A DNA stretch of 29,156 nucleotides from Micavibrio aeruginosavorus (GCA_003241475.1 QFQB01000006.1:1-29156), one strand, 5' to 3'. Shown: positions 1 through 7,705, numbered from the stretch's first letter. Numbers and translations: made by a program. Notes: generated from the letters alone by a model not told the origin.

Positions 1-348
1 AATTTCGCTAAGAAATTGCAGGTAGTTTTCAAAACGGAAGGACGCAATGGTACCCTCTTCTACAGCTGGCTTGACAGCACAAGACGGCTCATGGGTATGG
101 GTACAGCTACGGAACTTACAGTCGCGACTGACAGAAGCAAGCTCTGGAAAGGCCTGATTGAGGTCTTCAGCCGTTGAAACTTCATAATCCAAGGATGAAA
201 AGCCTGGCGTATCTGCAATTTTGCCCCCATTGAGGTTGTAAAAACTAACAGCTCGAGTGGTATGACGGCCACGACCTAGACTGTCTGAGATTTCTCCTGT
301 TTCAAGATTGAGATCCGGTGCGATTTTATTGAGAAGGGTTGATTTTCC
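1..348 (-). CDS. rsgA: RsgA C-terminal fragment, Streptococcus-like, fused in frame to EttA (probable assembly chimera)
   Basis: From the shared GKSTLLN onward the frame reads as the C-terminal half of RsgA, the circularly permuted GTPase that acts in 30S subunit maturation. Visible are KIAPDLNLETGEISDSLGRG, then RHTTR (G2 region), DTPGF (G3, residues 91-95 of the fused frame) and a zinc site of form C-x4-C-x-H-x5-C (C122, C127, H129, C135), followed by the family's C-terminal helix sequence ending near NYLQFLSEI. The wording is, from memory, nearly that of Streptococcus RsgA and unlike proteobacterial RsgA. The N-terminal OB domain and the G4 and G5 motifs are absent, replaced by EttA. The frame is open to base 1. 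I infer a chimeric join at the P-loop codons (328-348) rather than a real fusion gene. Confidence 0.85.
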
Positions 349-483
349 TGCGCCGTTCGGGCCGAGGACGCCGATTTTCGCGCCGGGGAAAAAGCTTAGC
401 GTGATGCCGTTCAGAATGGTTTTTCCATTCGGAAAGGTCTTTTTCAGATCGTTCATCACGTAAACATATTGATAGGCGGCCAT
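328..483 (-). CDS. ettA: EttA, N-terminal fragment only (ABC-F translational throttle ATPase)
   Basis: The frame opens at an ATG ending at 483. Its first about 50 residues match the start of EttA: MAAYQYVYVMNDL, then a beta-strand stretch with FFPGAKIGVLGPNGAGKSTL, whose GPNGAGKST is the Walker A motif of the first ABC domain. EttA binds the ribosomal E site and gates entry into elongation according to the ATP/ADP ratio; the full protein has about 550 residues. Here EttA identity ends at the Walker A motif, after which the frame continues as RsgA (separate entry), so the rest of ettA is missing. A Shine-Dalgarno-like AAGGAA lies about 10 bases upstream of the ATG, and a plausible promoter is at 565-592. 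The EttA part fits the alphaproteobacterial host; the join is probably artificial. Confidence 0.85.
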
Positions 484-564
484 CTTATTGATTTTCCTTA
501 TTTATTTTGTTCAAAAATCGCCTATCCAAAAAATGTTCAGATTATTTGTCGTCGATTTTTGACA

Positions 565-592
565 GTTATAGAGGAAACGCGCGGATTTTCAA
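565..592 (-). promoter_or_regulatory. Likely sigma70-type promoter of ettA
   Basis: On the minus strand, TTGAAA (587-592) and TATAAC (565-570) are separated by 16 bases, each one or two bases from consensus. They lie about 80 bases upstream of the ettA ATG in the divergent 484-676 gap. Nothing else recognisable was seen in that gap. Confidence 0.5.
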
Positions 593-676
593 GGAATCGT
601 CTTGTTCCATGACATTAGTTTATATCCTCTCTTGAGATGTATTGCATCCTCATATGTTGGAGCGTATAAGGCGTTA

Positions 677-1084
677 ATGTCCGCCCGTAAAATCAAGATC
701 AGCCGAAAGAAAGATTTTGCCGCTTTTGCGGTGATGACTTTCATGCTTTTCGCAGTCCTGATAAAGGCGGCTCTGCCTGCGGGCTTTATGCCGACGGTCG
801 CGAAAGACGGATTTACAGAAATCGTTATCTGCAGCGGCATGGGCGAAAAAACAATTTCCGTCCCGTCTGGAGACAATCCGGAACCGAGCCATCAAGACAA
901 TCAGCAAACCGGCAAGGTTTGCGCCTTTCAAGTTCTCGTCTCCGGCAAAATCCTCTTGGATGGCCCGACATTCACGCTTGTTGCGCCTCCTTCTTCCGCC
1001 GTTTCGGTAGATTTTACGAACGACCGGACTTTCCGTTCTGCTGCCGTTCTTTCTTTCGCACCCAGAGGGCCGCCCTCCGCTTAA
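677..1084 (+). CDS. DUF2946-family small exported or membrane protein
   Basis: A 136-residue protein with a basic N-terminus and one hydrophobic segment at about residues 14-35, running into a conserved-looking block ALPAGFMP. This is followed by TEIVICSGMGEK and a C-terminal RGPP. That pattern (hydrophobic helix, PAGFMP, ICSGxGxK, a later Cys, RGPP near the end) matches the DUF2946 family. These are short proteins often found near copper- or TonB-related genes; their function is not established. The start at 677 is chosen because AAGG lies five bases upstream and the hydrophobic segment then sits near the N-terminus; the same frame is open further upstream, to 602. The next gene starts 49 bases downstream on the same strand and may be co-transcribed. 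Confidence 0.7.
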   Translation: MSARKIKISRKKDFAAFAVMTFMLFAVLIKAALPAGFMPTVAKDGFTEIVICSGMGEKTISVPSGDNPEPSHQDNQQTGKVCAFQVLVSGKILLDGPTFTLVAPPSSAVSVDFTNDRTFRSAAVLSFAPRGPPSA

Positions 1085-1133
1085 TCTGACCAGCCCGTTT
1101 TTTACAATCAGATCAAGTCAAGAGGAAAGACCT

Positions 1134-1829
1134 ATGTGCAAATTTCACAAAGACGTGGCGCGCGAGATCGCCACAAACCGCGCCGGCGAATTCGATGCCG
1201 GCAAATACTCCACCGCTCTCATTTCGATGGCGTTGTTTCGCGTTGAACAATATATGCCTGAAATGCATGGGTTTGACGGGTTTCAGCCCGAGAAGATGCT
1301 CACGGATACGGCCCGCGAGTCTTTTGCAAAATCCAATCTTGCCCGTCCGCAAGCGGCTATTGTTTCCTACCACAATGCGCATATTGAAGGCCTGCGCGCC
1401 GCGATGGATTTGACGGCTCGCTCCATGCCGCTGAGCCTTGGCGATTTGAACATCAAGGACCGCATAGAAAAAGGCGGCTACAAAGCAACATGCTGCGCAG
1501 AGCCGGACCCGACCGAAAACGGCCCGTTCCTCGATGAAGCCGTGGTCGAAATGTTTACGGGATATGATGATACCAGCAAGAAATGGGCTTCAGGTCCGTT
1601 GTCCCTTGTCGAAGTAGCGCATAAGCCTGAATTTGAGGCATTGCGCACGGCTGTCGAACATTTCACATCGCAAGAAGGCGTGCGGCATGTACTGCAAGGG
1701 ATGTTCGAGCGTTCTGTGGCCAGCATCTTCCAGAGCGCCGAAGCAGATCTTGCGGCGGGCCACACCCGCGATAGTCAGGGCTGCGCCATGTGCCGCGGTA
1801 CGCAAGCAACATTCGCACCGTCTGTATAA
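1134..1829 (+). CDS. Unrecognised 231-residue soluble protein with C-terminal CxxC
   Basis: I do not recognise the family. The protein appears largely helical and soluble, with no signal peptide or membrane segment. Cysteines are placed suggestively: C2, adjacent C120-C121, and a C-terminal GCAMC (C217, C220), which could bind a metal or form a redox pair. There are also scattered His residues (H5, H45, H80, H83). The start is supported by AGAGGAAAG ending five bases before the ATG. The following membrane-protein gene starts five bases after this stop codon, so the two are probably translationally coupled. Context with a CooC-type ATPase, cysteine synthase and Ter proteins downstream suggests, as inference only, a role in metal or sulfur handling. 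Confidence 0.7.
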   Translation: MCKFHKDVAREIATNRAGEFDAGKYSTALISMALFRVEQYMPEMHGFDGFQPEKMLTDTARESFAKSNLARPQAAIVSYHNAHIEGLRAAMDLTARSMPLSLGDLNIKDRIEKGGYKATCCAEPDPTENGPFLDEAVVEMFTGYDDTSKKWASGPLSLVEVAHKPEFEALRTAVEHFTSQEGVRHVLQGMFERSVASIFQSAEADLAAGHTRDSQGCAMCRGTQATFAPSV

Positions 1830-1834
1830 ACGAC

Positions 1835-2419
1835 ATGTCGTCTCAGACGATTGCGGCCGCACCGGCCAGATTTTTGTCGCGTCACTGGAACAGTCTTCTT
1901 TTGGGAAGCTGTTCCAGTGCGGCATGCCATGTGGCTCATTACGGCCTTGCGGCGGGAACGGGTTTGCTGGGCGGATTGTCCCAAGGCAATATGGCCGGGT
2001 TGTCTGCTGTATTTTTCGTAGCTTCCTATGCCGTGTGGCATCGCTTTCTCGGCGGGCATTTGCGCTCGGCGCGGTCGCAGGCGGGGGCTTTCGTCATGCA
2101 GGCGGGCATCAGTGCGGCCGTATTCGCCGGCGTTCAAATGATGGCCCCACATGATCACATGAAAGGCGCGCAGGCGGAGTGGTATCAGTCTCTGCCGCCA
2201 GAAATGAAGCGGAGTTTGCTCGCAGGTTCGCGCAAATCATATGAGAACCTGCCTGCCGATTTGCGCGAGAGGCTGGACATCGAAGCCGAAAAGGCGGGCA
2301 TTCCGCCGGAATTGTTTATGGTCACATGCGGCGGCGACAATCAAGTTTCACGCGATATTGCGGCTTATGCCGCAAGCCGGCGGACCAGCGTAGCCCCCAA
2401 GCCGGGAGGGCCAAAATGA
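1835..2419 (+). CDS. Unrecognised membrane protein, 194 residues
   Basis: The N-terminal half holds about three hydrophobic segments (roughly residues 20-46, 52-70 and 85-104), and the C-terminal 90 residues are polar and helical. The first segment contains C26, C31, H32 and H35 (SCSSAACHVAH), an unusual cluster for a membrane helix and a possible metal site. No family is recognised. The ATG at 1835 lies five bases after the preceding stop and has no Shine-Dalgarno sequence, so reinitiation from the upstream gene is likely. A GTG at 1790 would add 15 residues and overlap the upstream gene, and I consider it less likely. The soluble tail has the repeated style PPEMKRSLL / PADLRERLD, suggestive of a short helical bundle. 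Confidence 0.65.
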   Translation: MSSQTIAAAPARFLSRHWNSLLLGSCSSAACHVAHYGLAAGTGLLGGLSQGNMAGLSAVFFVASYAVWHRFLGGHLRSARSQAGAFVMQAGISAAVFAGVQMMAPHDHMKGAQAEWYQSLPPEMKRSLLAGSRKSYENLPADLRERLDIEAEKAGIPPELFMVTCGGDNQVSRDIAAYAASRRTSVAPKPGGPK

Positions 2420-2438
2420 TTTATTTGGCTGCAAGCCC

Positions 2439-2468
2439 TTGCCATGATGCTTTTTGTTATATTATAAC
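2439..2468 (+). promoter_or_regulatory. Likely sigma70-type promoter before the 2491 gene
   Basis: TTGCCA (2439-2444), an 18-base spacer and TATAAC (2463-2468) are each one base from consensus in the 71-base gap after the membrane-protein gene. Transcription would start just before the strong AGGAGG at 2479-2484. This suggests that the genes from 2491 onward can be expressed separately from those at 677-2419. Confidence 0.5.
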
Positions 2469-2490
2469 ACTTTTCTTCAGGAGGGTTATA

Positions 2491-3069
2491 ATGACATTCA
2501 AAGCAGGAAAAGGCGCGCTTTCCAGACTGATGGATTTCAAGGCAAGCGAGCGCGAGGATGATCCGGCGCGTATTGCGGATATTCGCGGTCCATATGAAAT
2601 TCTGCATCAACGCAAGTTCGGACAATTGCCGCTGGGAAGCTGGAATCTCCGCGAGGAAGAAAGCCGCAGCGGTCTGATCTGGCAGGTTTTGTCCGGCGCT
2701 ATGGACAAGCATCCGTCTTTTGCCGCCGCTTATCTGTCGCTGGCTTTGGACAATGCTCTAAGCGCGGAAGACTACACCAAGGAGTTGCGTAGCTTGAACC
2801 GGCGTTGGGGCGATTATCTGGACCATGAAGGTTTGACGAGCGACCACCATCACAGCGTTATGCACGGCACGTATAATCGCGTCGCTTGCGTCCAGTGCAG
2901 TACCCTTACCGCCTTGGCTGTGCAGGATCCGGCTATGCATGATTTGTTTGTTAAAGAGCTTTTGCCTCTCAAGACGCCTCGGGATCGTCAGGCGTATCTG
3001 GCGGAGAAGGGGCTTATGCCGCTTCTCGACAAGATGATTCCGGATAAGACCCCAGACACTAAACTTTAG
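2491..3069 (+). CDS. Unrecognised 192-residue protein with His cluster and CxxC
   Basis: No family is recognised. The protein looks soluble and mostly helical. Possible ligand residues are a His triplet (H119-H121) followed by H125 and, shortly after, C133 and C136 (VACVQC). This His/Cys arrangement would suit metal binding, but that is inference. The start at 2491 is well supported by AGGAGG (2479-2484) seven bases upstream; the frame remains open to 2326 but has no comparable site there. It is followed 12 bases later by the CooC-type ATPase gene, so the two are probably one transcript. The protein shares with the 1134 gene product a similar size and a CxxC pair, but I see no clear sequence similarity. 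Confidence 0.7.
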   Translation: MTFKAGKGALSRLMDFKASEREDDPARIADIRGPYEILHQRKFGQLPLGSWNLREEESRSGLIWQVLSGAMDKHPSFAAAYLSLALDNALSAEDYTKELRSLNRRWGDYLDHEGLTSDHHHSVMHGTYNRVACVQCSTLTALAVQDPAMHDLFVKELLPLKTPRDRQAYLAEKGLMPLLDKMIPDKTPDTKL

Positions 3070-3081
3070 AAAGGAATTACG

Positions 3082-4059
3082 ATGAGAATTGCATTTTGCG
3101 GAAAAGGCGGCAGCGGAAAAACAAGCATTGCGTCTTTGTTCATTCGCTATCTAGCCGCTACGGGCGAGCAGGTTCTGGCGATTGACGGCGATATCAATCA
3201 GCATCTGTCTTCGGCTATCGGCTTGCAACCCGAAAAGGTAAAGGCCTTGCCGCGTCTGGGTCAGGAAGCATCCGTCCTGCGCGAATATGCGCGCGGCACG
3301 AACATGCGCATCAATCCAACGCATTTTATCGAGTCGACGCCTGCAGGCCGCGGTTCCAATTTCATCACGTTTGCGGGCGGCGATCCTGTCAGTAGCAGAT
3401 TCATCATGCGCGATGGTAATCTGCGGTTCATGGCGGTAGGCGGTCATGACGACGAAGATATGGGTACGACCTGCTATCATAAATTCACAGGCGCTGAGGG
3501 AATTTTTCTCAACCATCTTCTGGATGAAGAAAATGAATTCGTTGTGGGCGACAAATGCGCCGGGGCGGATCCGTTTGCATCTTCTGGTCTTGCCAGCCGT
3601 TATGACGCTATTTATCTGGTGCTTGAGCCTACATTGAAATCCATCGGTGTTTTCGAGCAGGCCAGTCAATACGCCAAGCCGTTCGGCATTCGCTTATACG
3701 TGATTGCCAACAAGATCGTGTCGTCCGACGATCTGGCGTTTATCGAAGAGAAAACCGGGCAAAAGGCGCTATGCGCCTTCGGCGATCTCGCCGTCATCCG
3801 CAATCTTGAAAAAGGCCGCGACTACACGGTAAGCGATCTGGACGAGACCATAATCCAGAACCTGAAAACAATGGTTCAGACGGCCAAGGCTTTGGGGCCG
3901 CGCGACTGGACGCACTATATTACTGTGGGCAATCAGTTTCACAAACGCGCAGGGGACGGCTGGGCCAGTAGCAAATACGGCTATGACATGATGGAGCAGG
4001 TCGATCCTGACTTCCATTATGGTCAGCTTGCGGCAAGCGCCGGAAAGGCCGCAACATGA
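3082..4059 (+). CDS. CooC/MinD-type P-loop ATPase
   Basis: A 325-residue SIMIBI-class ATPase. It opens with the deviant Walker A GKGGSGKTS (residues 7-15, with the signature lysine K8 and the P-loop lysine K13), then IDGDINQHL (A' region, residues 34-42), GDKCAGAD (156-163, the switch II or Walker B equivalent) and VIANK (nucleotide base contact, about 207-211). Layout and length resemble CooC, the ATPase that helps insert nickel into carbon monoxide dehydrogenase, and related MinD/ParA relatives. No carbon monoxide dehydrogenase is visible here, so the client is unknown. An inserted region at about residues 60-130 is not typical of short CooC proteins. AAAGGA precedes the ATG. Its TGA overlaps the next gene's ATG as ATGA, indicating translational coupling to the PLP enzyme. 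Confidence 0.8.
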   Translation: MRIAFCGKGGSGKTSIASLFIRYLAATGEQVLAIDGDINQHLSSAIGLQPEKVKALPRLGQEASVLREYARGTNMRINPTHFIESTPAGRGSNFITFAGGDPVSSRFIMRDGNLRFMAVGGHDDEDMGTTCYHKFTGAEGIFLNHLLDEENEFVVGDKCAGADPFASSGLASRYDAIYLVLEPTLKSIGVFEQASQYAKPFGIRLYVIANKIVSSDDLAFIEEKTGQKALCAFGDLAVIRNLEKGRDYTVSDLDETIIQNLKTMVQTAKALGPRDWTHYITVGNQFHKRAGDGWASSKYGYDMMEQVDPDFHYGQLAASAGKAAT

Positions 4060-5543
4060 TGTCCCAAACGGCGTCCATGCATGAACGGGAAGAATGGACC
4101 GCGGCGCAGCCGAGGCTACGGCCGCGCATTCATCCGCTCATACGCGAGTGCCTGTCGAACAAGAAATTCGTGTTTGATCTGGTTGACAGGTATGGATCGC
4201 CGCTGAATCTGGTTTTTCCGCAAAATCTGGAGCCCAATATAGCGGGGTTTGAATCGGTTTATAAAAAACATCGTTTGCGGGGGCGAATCTATTATGTGAC
4301 GAAGCCCTGTAAATCGATCGCGCTTCTGCGCCATGCGAAGACGCATGATGTGGGCGTAGATGTGTCTTCCGTCAACAGCCTGAAAACGGCATTGGAAAAC
4401 GGATGGAGTGCGGACCGTGTCGTCGCCAATGGTCCTAAAAACACAGACTATCTTTCCCTTTGCATCAAAAACGGCATACTTATAAATGCCGACAGCTTTG
4501 ATGAACTGCAGCAAATTGTCGGCCTGCATGCGCAATATCCCGATCATCCTGTGAATCTTGGCGTACGCCTGTGCGGGTTTCATTCTGCGCATGCTTCCTT
4601 TACGGCGCATGACGCGACGTTTGGAATTCATATAAAGCACTTAGACCGGATTATTGAATTTTTGCTCGTCCACAAAAATATTCTGGCTTTTAAAGGATTT
4701 TCATTTCACATCGCCACCAATTTGGAAGAGATGCGTCTTGTCGCCGTCGGAAATGTCCTTGCGGCAACCCTAAAATCCATTAAAGCGGGACTTCATCCGC
4801 GTGCCGTAAACATCGGCGGTGGCTATCCCATTATGTATGCGGATGATTGCGCCGAATGGAACGAGTATACGACAGCGCTTAAAAAATCGGTTCTTGGCGA
4901 AATTCCGCCGCAGACATGGAATGCAACGGGTTTAGGCTATCGCAATGAAAACGGGGTTCTTGCGGGCGGGCCCATGTTCCTCGACCATGCGCCTTTCCGC
5001 GCTAAAAGCGAGATGCTCGATTATCTTCTTTCCAGTCCGCTTCCGGATTTCGGCGGCCAGAGATTTGCGGATATTTTGCGCGATTCCCTGCTGGAGCTGC
5101 ATATCGAGCCGGGCAAAGCCATGTTCGATCAATGCGGTATTACGCTGGGTAAGGTTGCCTTTACAAAAGAATCCGCTTTGGGCGAAACGCTCGTGGGGCT
5201 GGATATGAATCGGAGCAATATACAATCCGTCGATCAAAAGCAACTGACCGAACCTGTTGTTCTTTACCGCGACGAGACCCGGAATACGGCTCATACAGAC
5301 GGCGTGTACTATATGGGCAATCTTTGTCTGGCTTATGACATGATCCAGTACAACAAAACCTATCCTGCAAAATTGCCCAAAAGAGACGATGTCGTCGTCT
5401 TTTCCAACACTGCGGCTTACTTGATGGATTTCGTGGAAAGCGAAAGCCTCATGCAGCCCGTCGCTCGGAAGATTGCCGTTACAAAAAAAATGAATCAATG
5501 GTCTGCCGCAGAAGACCAAAACTATCAGGAGACAACACCATGA
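4056..5543 (+). CDS. Y4yA-type PLP-dependent decarboxylase (alanine racemase-fold, type III)
   Basis: A 495-residue relative of diaminopimelate and ornithine decarboxylases. Expected landmarks are present: the PLP-binding lysine K83 in YYVTKPCKS, H218 in GFSFHIA, the glycine-rich phosphate loop GGGYP (254-258), EPGKA (351-355) and the CxxxD pair C424 and D428 in GNLCLAYD. Segments such as GLDMNRSNIQS and TGLGYRNE match the Y4yA family, known from rhizobial symbiosis loci and some biosynthetic clusters; its substrate is not established. The substrate is likely an amino acid or an amino-acid conjugate. ATG codons at 4056 and 4059 are both possible, with GGAAAGG upstream. The gene overlaps the ATPase upstream and the cysteine synthase fusion downstream by four bases each, so the three proteins are probably made in fixed proportion. 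Confidence 0.8.
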   Translation: MMSQTASMHEREEWTAAQPRLRPRIHPLIRECLSNKKFVFDLVDRYGSPLNLVFPQNLEPNIAGFESVYKKHRLRGRIYYVTKPCKSIALLRHAKTHDVGVDVSSVNSLKTALENGWSADRVVANGPKNTDYLSLCIKNGILINADSFDELQQIVGLHAQYPDHPVNLGVRLCGFHSAHASFTAHDATFGIHIKHLDRIIEFLLVHKNILAFKGFSFHIATNLEEMRLVAVGNVLAATLKSIKAGLHPRAVNIGGGYPIMYADDCAEWNEYTTALKKSVLGEIPPQTWNATGLGYRNENGVLAGGPMFLDHAPFRAKSEMLDYLLSSPLPDFGGQRFADILRDSLLELHIEPGKAMFDQCGITLGKVAFTKESALGETLVGLDMNRSNIQSVDQKQLTEPVVLYRDETRNTAHTDGVYYMGNLCLAYDMIQYNKTYPAKLPKRDDVVVFSNTAAYLMDFVESESLMQPVARKIAVTKKMNQWSAAEDQNYQETTP

Positions 5544-6844
5544 TTGTTGAAAAAATGACCGATTTGATCGGCAATACGCCCATGATCCGCATACCGGACC
5601 ATGTGACCGGTCTGAAAAATATTTCGCTTTATGCGAAATTGGAAATGCTGAACCCGTTCGGCTCGGTCAAAGACCGCACCGTGTGGGGCATGATCAAGGA
5701 TGATCTGGACAATATCGCGGCGCACGGCATGACGATCTACGAGAATTCCAGCGGCAACACGGCAAAATCTCTGGCGGCGATTGCATCATCCCGCGGCGTA
5801 AAATTCAAATTGGTCAGCGCCTTGAAAAAAGTAAAGGAGCAAAAGGAAATTCTTCAAATCCTTGGTGCGGAGATCGAGGAAATCGTCAATGCCAGCAATT
5901 GTTTTGATCCTTCGGACCCGAACGATCCGCAATATCTGATCGAGAAAACCGTGCGCGACAACCCGAGCAAGGCGTATTTTCCCAGCCAGTTTACGAATGA
6001 AAAAAATCCTGCCTATCATGAGGAAACAACGGCAAAAGAAATTCTGGATGATCTGGGAGCGGTTGATTATTTCTTCGGCGGGCTTGGTACAACTGGTTCG
6101 AGTCTCGGCATTGCCAATAGGTTGAAGCGCGATAATCCAAAATTCAAAGCCATCGGCGTGATGGCGCAGACGGGGCACTTTATTCCGGGCATCCGCAATA
6201 TGGCGCAGATGATGGAAAGCTCTATGTTTCAAAAGGATTATTATGACTGTATTTATCCTTTAACCGAGGAAGACGGGCTTCAGGGAATGCTGACTTTGGC
6301 GCGCGATTGCGCTATTCTCTGCGGACCATCCTCAGGCGCTAATTTTACCGCCGCAATTCGTCATTTGCGCGGGCTGGGCGGAGAATTAACCGAGCCTTGC
6401 AATGCGGTTTTTATCGTTTGCGACCGCATGGAGTGGTATATCTCCTATATTCAAGAGCGGATGCCGGAGTTGTTCGGCTATAAAGAGCTGGAATTGCCTC
6501 TTCATAAATTCGACAGTAGCGTCATCCATATTGTTCCTTCTGTATATGCTGCGGAACTTGAGAACTGGCGGAGCCAGAATTCCGGTGCCCTTATTGTGGA
6601 TACTCGTACCCCGCAATCGTTCGACCTCTTTCATATTCCGAACAGCATCAATATGCCGCAGGATATATTCGAGAAATGGGTTGCTACAGATAACCCTGTA
6701 TCCAAGGACACCTCCGTGTTGTTTGTTTGTGCTATAGGGGAGAGATCGCGGCACTATGCCGCGTATCTGTCCCAGCGAGGCTACAAGGCCTATAATCTTG
6801 AAGGCGGCATTATGTCGTGGGTTGATTTGGGTTTGGCGGCCTGA
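5540..6844 (+). CDS. Cysteine synthase-like PLP enzyme fused to a rhodanese domain
   Basis: A 434-residue two-domain protein. Residues 1 to about 315 are a fold-type II PLP enzyme of the CysK/SbnA group: LIGNTPMIRI, the PLP lysine K44 in NPFGSVKDR, the substrate loop SSGNTA (71-76), the phosphate loop GLGTTGSS (181-188) and PSSGA (263-267). Residues about 325-434 form a single rhodanese domain with VDTRTP and an active-site loop CAIGERS (C397), so a persulfide could form. A fusion of this kind could pass sulfane sulfur to an aminoacrylate intermediate, which is inference. The ATG at 5540 overlaps the decarboxylase stop (ATGA) and has AGGAG (5527-5531). Cysteine synthases are known to confer tellurite resistance in several bacteria, which fits the TerA and TerD genes downstream. 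An SbnA-like role in diaminopropionate synthesis is an alternative. Confidence 0.85.
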   Translation: MIVEKMTDLIGNTPMIRIPDHVTGLKNISLYAKLEMLNPFGSVKDRTVWGMIKDDLDNIAAHGMTIYENSSGNTAKSLAAIASSRGVKFKLVSALKKVKEQKEILQILGAEIEEIVNASNCFDPSDPNDPQYLIEKTVRDNPSKAYFPSQFTNEKNPAYHEETTAKEILDDLGAVDYFFGGLGTTGSSLGIANRLKRDNPKFKAIGVMAQTGHFIPGIRNMAQMMESSMFQKDYYDCIYPLTEEDGLQGMLTLARDCAILCGPSSGANFTAAIRHLRGLGGELTEPCNAVFIVCDRMEWYISYIQERMPELFGYKELELPLHKFDSSVIHIVPSVYAAELENWRSQNSGALIVDTRTPQSFDLFHIPNSINMPQDIFEKWVATDNPVSKDTSVLFVCAIGERSRHYAAYLSQRGYKAYNLEGGIMSWVDLGLAA

Positions 6845-6955
6845 CGGCATTAACATTAAATTCTAGTTGTTTTCGCGCGCACATTGGGCAATGGATTTGG
6901 CCGATGAAGTGATTTAACATGGGGTGAACAAACCGCAAGAAAGGCTTTGCTTCAC

Positions 6956-7705
6956 ATGCCAGACACCCCCAACGGATCCCAAGGCTCTTTGCTTGCGGCG
7001 GAGCGCGACCGGTCGGTTAAATCCCGATATGGTGGTATGGGGGCGGCGGGTTATATCAGCAGCGCTGATTCTCATCAGGCGCATGGCTTTTTATCCGGAC
7101 CCGGCGAAGTTGTAGTTGTCGACCAGCCCGAGGGCGGCTTGCCCGATTTCGAGATTGCCGTGGCTTGGGACAATGTTGCGGTCGAAAACTCAAAGAATTT
7201 TTTAGGGAAATTCATCAAGAAGAAAGTGCTAAGGGCTGGTGTCGATCTCGATCTGGGTTGTCTGTATAAGCTCAAGAACGCTATTCGAGGCGGCTTGCAG
7301 GCATTCGGCGACGAGCATGGCGCTTTAAAAAGCGAGCCTTACATTGCGTTGAGCCGCGACGAGCGCACCGGCGATCGCGAAGGGCCGGATGAACGCATCA
7401 TTATCAATGGGGCAGAGTGGGAGAAAATCGAAAAACTTCTAATCTATGTCTATATATATGACGGTGCGGAAAACTGGCATGCCGTCCGTCCCCAAGTTCA
7501 GGTGCGTGTTCCGGGCGAGCAACCTATGATCGTGACCTTGAACACAGGGCGTACGGATTTGCCTGTATGCGCCGTGGCGGGCATTGAAAATATACGTGGT
7601 GGCATCAAACTGACCAGTTGCCTTGAATATTTTCCTGGGCATGCAGAAATGGACCGGGCGTTCGGTTATGGCTTATCATGGGAAGACGGGCGCAAAAGAC
7701 CGTAA
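6956..7705 (+). CDS. TerA-type protein (TerD domain), short single-domain form
   Basis: A 249-residue protein. After about 45 low-complexity residues it has one TerD-superfamily domain in the TerA style: LDLGCLYKLKN, then ALSRDERTGD, INGAEWEKIEKLLIYVYIYD, and a C-terminal YFPGHAEMD followed by GYGLSWEDGRK. Ter proteins act in tellurite, phage and colicin resistance and general membrane stress, and TerD domains bind calcium through acidic residues. Typical TerA proteins are longer, at about 380 residues, so this is a reduced version. The ATG at 6956 is chosen; an in-frame TTG at 6947 is weaker. AAGAAAGG lies about 11 bases upstream. The 111-base gap before it (6845-6955) has no promoter I could support. 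The gene is 65 bases upstream of terD. Confidence 0.8.
   Translation: MPDTPNGSQGSLLAAERDRSVKSRYGGMGAAGYISSADSHQAHGFLSGPGEVVVVDQPEGGLPDFEIAVAWDNVAVENSKNFLGKFIKKKVLRAGVDLDLGCLYKLKNAIRGGLQAFGDEHGALKSEPYIALSRDERTGDREGPDERIIINGAEWEKIEKLLIYVYIYDGAENWHAVRPQVQVRVPGEQPMIVTLNTGRTDLPVCAVAGIENIRGGIKLTSCLEYFPGHAEMDRAFGYGLSWEDGRKRP

Noticed and set aside
665..670. TATAAG as a -10 box for the DUF2946 gene
   Set aside because: It overlaps the AAGG Shine-Dalgarno sequence of the chosen ATG, so transcription could not start early enough to include the site.
1633..2154. A 173-codon plus-strand frame overlapping the 1134 and 1835 genes
   Set aside because: It is rich in Cys and Arg, overlaps two better-supported genes with coupled spacing, and has no family signal.
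6882..6893. Inverted repeat CATTG-GG-CAATG upstream of the TerA-type gene
   Set aside because: The arms are only five bases and occur once, with no promoter nearby; expected by chance at this length.
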